Shown here: positions 60,477 through 64,000 of the stretch, piece after piece
Position numbering within the stretch: position 1 is the stretch's first letter
Layout: each line of letters starts with the position of its first letter
Assembly: GCA_944474755.1 (NCBI GenBank)
Contig: OX104123.1
Location: forward strand, 21,347,083 to 21,411,082
Length of the DNA: 64,000 nt
From: Limnoperna fortunei
Taxonomy: Eukaryota; Mollusca; Bivalvia; Mytilida; Modiolidae
Reading direction: 5' to 3'
Translations under genes and position numbers: made by a program
Notes under the pieces: model-generated
What the model was told of the DNA's origin: nothing
The model's input: only the letters and a program-made list of their open reading frames with translations
Databases searched by the model: none

Positions 60477-60815
60477 TCAGTGTTCTTGGAGCATTTCAAT
60501 TTTTTTACTTTCTGGCGTTAAAGCCTCGTTTTGACTCGAGCTTACATCGGTTGCTACCTCCCCTTGTAAAAGCTGACCCTTGCAAAGTCGCATTCTATCT
60601 ACGTGAATTACTTGAGCACGGCCACGTCTATCACAATTAACGAGGTAATTCACACCCGAATATTCCATAAGAACTCGATAAGGTCCTCGCCAGTAGGAGG
60701 TTAATTTGGGGGAGTGTCCAGCTTCACGAATTGGAAAGAAAACATAGACCTGGTCCACATTTCTAAACTTGCACCATTTTAGCCGTTTATCTTGATACTT
60801 TTTCTGGCGCAACAT
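60477..60815 (-). pseudogene. Gypsy integrase C-terminal (GPY/F) domain
   Basis: MLRQKKYQDKRLKWCKFRNV, DQVYVFFPI, GHSPKLTSYWRGPYRVLMEY and IHVDRMRLCKG match the end of Ty3/Gypsy integrases. SPKL.S.WRGPY.V is the GPY/F module that contacts the insertion target. The frame is open further upstream to about 60930 (HDFVRKHIDRE). The catalytic D,D-E core is absent, so it cannot act as an integrase. The tail after RMRLCKG is non-conserved. Confidence 0.8.
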
Positions 60816-60935
60816 TTCTCTGTCTATGTGTTTTCTAACAAAATCGTGAGCACCATTGTGTTGTTGGTATTGTGTTTGGGTCGTGTGATCACCGGTAAAA
60901 GCGGAGCGTTGTGTTTGAACAATGCCTGTATCCGT

Positions 60936-61061
60936 CTAGTTTCTCGCTTGCTCCTTTGTAGTAGAGTGGTTTGGCGTTAGGTGTGTATGTCGTTTAATTT
61001 TTCCCATCTCCCGTTTCAGTTCCTCTTCCAAAACACTCAGATGCTGCTCAAGATCTTCCAT
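60936..61061 (-). pseudogene. short gag-like N-terminal frame
   Basis: Forty-one codons from the ATG at 61061: MEDLEQHLSVLEEELKREMG, KIKRHTHLTPNHSTTKEQAR, N, then stop. The Glu/Leu/Lys heptads suggest a coiled coil, and the position just after the primer binding site suggests the start of gag. The stop and the jump to integrase sequence mark the deletion point near 60930. Confidence 0.45.
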
Positions 61062-61091
61062 GATAAGTAACTCGCCGAAGCTGACTCCAAT

Positions 61092-61109
61092 ATCCCAACG
61101 CTGCCACCA
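61092..61109 (-). other. primer binding site matching tRNA-Leu 3' end
   Basis: The 18 bases read ATCCCAACGCTGCCACCA on the plus strand. From memory, animal tRNA-Leu ends ATCCCACCGCTGCCA plus CCA, one difference. On the minus strand this is the PBS TGGTGGCAGCG... directly downstream of a LTR-like end (...GTGACA). Confidence 0.6.
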
Positions 61110-61589
61110 AAACGTATGTCACGTACTCTGTGTCGTGATCTCGGAGTTCGTACCAAAGTATATCTCTGAATATTGGAAGATTCCTTCTTCAGCAATTTAC
61201 CAAATTTAGTTTAGAGGTAGCAATATTTTACAAGTAGTAAATTAATATTTGCAATTCACAATTCTTAGTGTCGTCACTTGTTGTTTGCGGAAGAATCCAT
61301 GTATAGTCAACGTCATCAATACTTATAATTATGACGTCAACAATCAGTCACGTGCTGGTATAGCAAGTTAGGTTATACGAAATGGACAATGTTGCTCAGC
61401 TGTTGAATATTTGAAGGAAATTAAAATATATTTTGAGGTACACTTTGTGATAACCAAAATTCAGAATAACCAAAAACATATAACACTTTTTCAATACACA
61501 CTATCCATTCAGAGTGGTAAAATTGTTTGATATGCATATTATACACAAGTCTATACAATGTAACACAAATCTTGTCTTGTTTGTTAAAT

Positions 61590-62786
61590 ACAATTTTTTC
61601 CCCAAAATGCTACCATTCTACTTTTTATAACAATATCAATAGGAAATCTACCGAGTTCATCATATAATACATCATTTGGAGTAGATTTTGTTATGCCAAG
61701 TATTTGTTTGTAAAATTGAACACAAAAAGATTCAAATACATCATTATTATTGAAGCCCCATACTTCTCAGCTATAGAGTAATACAGGTGCCACCATCGTA
61801 TCAAAAAGTTCTAACTGTATATCAATGGGCAAATTTAATTTACTCTTTTTCAAAATACTATACAGAGCTTTTCTACCTTGAGAGACAAGCTAAGACTTGT
61901 TGTTACAAAAAGAACCATTGGACATAAAAACAGTGCCTCGATAAGTAAAGTCATCTACAATATTTAACACTTCGTTGTTTAACACAAAATTGGATTTTCA
62001 TTTACACTTTGATTTCTCTTTTGAAAAATAACAATTTTAGTTTTAGAGACATTTACCTCTAGTTTCCAAGTTTTACAATATAGATACATTGCATTTAAAG
62101 CAGCTTGTAATTCACATTTTGAATCAGCTAGTGTAACAGTATCGTCAGCATATAATAGCAAGTACAGTTTAAAAAAAACAGCATCATATGAATGAGAAAT
62201 AAATTCAACAAGATCATTTAAAAATAACGAGAAAAGTATGGGTGAAAGGTTGTCACCCTGTCTAACACCAATATTGCTAAAAAATTATCAGATAACTTTG
62301 AACCTTTTCTAACACAAGATTTTGCATTTGCATACATATTATGAACAATTTTGAACATTTTACCATCAATATTGTGAGCTAACAATTTATGCCACGGCTG
62401 ATCTATCTACAGATTCAAAAGCCTTGCGATAATCGATAAATGCACAGTACAATGTTTTATTACATCTTGTATATAAATCAATAAGACATTTTAAATTGAA
62501 AATATGGTCACATGTACTATAATTTTTTAAAAACCCAGCTTGTTCTTCACGTATAACATTGTATTTCTCTAAGTAACAATTCAGTTTATTATTTAATATT
62601 GTGGTAAAACGTTATCCGAAACAACTTAATATGGTTATACCCCTGTAGTTGTCTGGACTACTGGGATCACCCATGTTCATGTAGATTGGAATAATAATAC
62701 ATTCAGACAAAGAATCAGGAATAATTCATGTGTCAAAAATTACTTTAAATAATTTTACAAATACAGGTAAAAGTTGACTACAAGCA
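61590..62786 (-). mobile_element. LINE-D: reverse transcriptase fragment
   Basis: From 62786 down the minus strand in several frames I read DYRKAFESVDRSAVAKLLAH, NMYANAKSCVRKGSKLSDNF, NIGVRQGDNLSPILFSLFLN and DLVEFISHS. LLLYADDTVTLADSKCELQA, CKTWKLEVNVSKTKIVIFQK and LPIDIQLELFDTMVAPVLLY follow. YADD is intact, but the frame is broken by stops and small indels. The RT fingers lie beyond the LTR insertion or are lost. Confidence 0.75.
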
Positions 62787-63663
62787 TGTTGTCACGGCAG
62801 CCAGGAAGCTACCGCGCGACGCAAATTTATGACCCAAAGGTAGAACTAAAGATGACGCAAAGAAAGAACTAAAGATGATGCAAAGTTTTATTGATATCGT
62901 AGATTATCGCAGTAACAATATCTTCTATTCATATGTTCATCTATATGTACTCATCTATATCATGTGTATATATACTCATCTATATCATGTGTATAATACT
63001 CATCTATATCATGTGTATAATACTCATCTATGTCAAAACTACAAATACAAAATAAACTCATAAATACATGTACACATCATAATACAATAAGAAAATATCA
63101 AAATCAATCATAAAAACTTCAAAACATACAAGAAATATCAAATATTTTACGAAAATAAACTTTGCAGAAATCAATCATAAACCTCATGGGAACCTCTTGT
63201 TTAATTCTAGATTTAAATACCGAGTCACGTGATCGATGTACAATTCTATTTATACACAACATGTGCGATCAAAGAAATAACATTGAAAATGAAAAGATAT
63301 TAATACTTTCAGCATTATTAAGTGTCAAATAGCATTGTAAAGATAATTATATGTGTCCAATCGATCAAATAAATGAAATATCAACGAAGTTAACAATGTG
63401 TCATCTGGGAACCGTTTGCGCGTATTAAAATCAATAAATTTCAAAGAACTTATGTTTAAACATTTCTGGGAATGTACAGAAATACGAACTAATAAATGAT
63501 TAAATTAACATACCTCTTTGGGCTCACAAAATCGCAAAATATTGTTAGAAAAATTTCTTCTCCATGGCGGTAAAAAATTGTGAGGCTAAAAAACAAAAGA
63601 ATGAAAACCGGAAACGGACAAAAATTCCGGATTTTTAAATTACAATAAATGACTACATTTACA
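62787..63663 (-). mobile_element. putative 877-bp LTR (3' end of an LTR retrotransposon)
   Basis: On the minus strand the block begins TGTAAATGTAG right after a purine-rich tract (AATTTTGGGGAGCCA, 63664 upward) and ends CCGTGACAACA, where LINE-D sequence resumes. TG...CA ends and the adjacent polypurine tract are as expected for a 3' LTR. The polyprotein end at 63890 lies on the inner side. The other LTR would be outside the window, so the call is not proven. A 19-23 bp repeat (TCATCTATATCATGTGTATA) lies inside at 62937-63032. Confidence 0.5.
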
Positions 63664-63889
63664 TGGCTCCCCAAAATTGAGTTTTCAATTTTCAAAAGTA
63701 CAATATTCAAAAATACAAGAACAAAAATATTTACATATAAATGTGACTCGTATGAAATAATCAAAAGGTAGAAAAAATGTCTCAAACATACATGACATAA
63801 TCAAAAGAGTTAAGACACAAAACAAATTACAATATCAAAATACCCATGTAATACCCTTTAATTGACCAAGGCATACGTCACTCATGAGA

Positions 63890-64000
63890 TCAAGGCTCCT
63901 CGACGGGGATCTCCTCGGTCTCATGCAACAGAATCAGTTTATGTACAGGTCTTTCTAATTCTGTGAGTTTAGACAATCTCACACCTTTATTGTCCATATC
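63890..64000 (-). pseudogene. C-terminal end of a retroelement polyprotein (partial)
   Basis: The minus-strand frame enters from the right edge as DMDNKGVRLSKLTELERPVH and KLILLHETEEIPVEEP, then stop. R-P-(V/I)-x-K-L-x-L-L near a stop is common at the end of BEL/Pao-type and some Gypsy polyproteins. With only 36 residues the family stays open. Confidence 0.45.

Larger units (their letters stand above)
60477..61113 (-). mobile_element. Ty3/Gypsy-type remnant: PBS, gag start and integrase end joined
   Basis: On the minus strand the order is: a sequence matching the 3' end of tRNA-Leu at 61109-61092 (plus strand ATCCCAACGCTGCCACCA), a short gag-like frame (61061-60936), and the integrase C-terminus (about 60930-60477). 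Protease, RT, RNase H and the integrase core are missing, so this is an internal deletion. The 5' LTR should lie to the right of 61115, but I found no matching 3' LTR on the left side. Confidence 0.65.

Overview
The window looks like a piece of an animal nuclear genome, most likely a bivalve mollusc. This is an inference from AT-rich DNA, split genes with GT-AG introns, several decayed LINE-type retrotransposons, tRNA-headed SINEs, foldback DNA elements and very large minisatellite arrays. There is no prokaryotic organisation: no operons, ribosome binding sites or CRISPR arrays. Most long open frames are by-products of tandem repeats.

Left part (1-26000): one split gene on the minus strand, encoding a secreted fasciclin (FAS1) domain protein. 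I assembled four exons by hand: 25928-25809, 14319-14148, 12903-12806 and 9626-9442. All have GT-AG borders and matching phases, and together give 191 residues; the gene runs off the left edge. The introns hold five unrelated minisatellite families, with units of about 34, 40, 26, 31 and 44 bp. These fill roughly two thirds of the gene span. A 1376-bp pogo/Tigger-type deletion derivative sits inside the 34-bp array with a clean TA target duplication.

Middle (26100-49200): mainly mobile DNA. It holds a decayed LINE on the plus strand (26360-30180) with ORF1, endonuclease, RT and C-terminal remnants; a 4.9-kb array of a 42-bp unit (30188-35045) that is open on both strands; a second, nearly complete LINE on the minus strand (42200-35329) that contains a 29-bp minisatellite and a MULE-like transposase fragment; a third LINE fragment split by a SINE (46560-45400); foldback elements; and further minisatellites.

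Right part (49200-64000): a three-exon plus-strand gene (51334-55028) for a 231-residue four-transmembrane protein with a Tyr/Gln/Pro-rich tail. After it come a short TIR element, an 884-bp-period duplication, a Ty3/Gypsy remnant with its tRNA-Leu-like primer binding site, a fourth LINE fragment, and the 3' end of another LTR element whose putative LTR interrupts that LINE.

The two cellular genes show no sign of working together. The common theme is repeat birth: several array units carry dyad-symmetric cores, and one array appears to have grown from a motif of a dispersed element present in the same intron.
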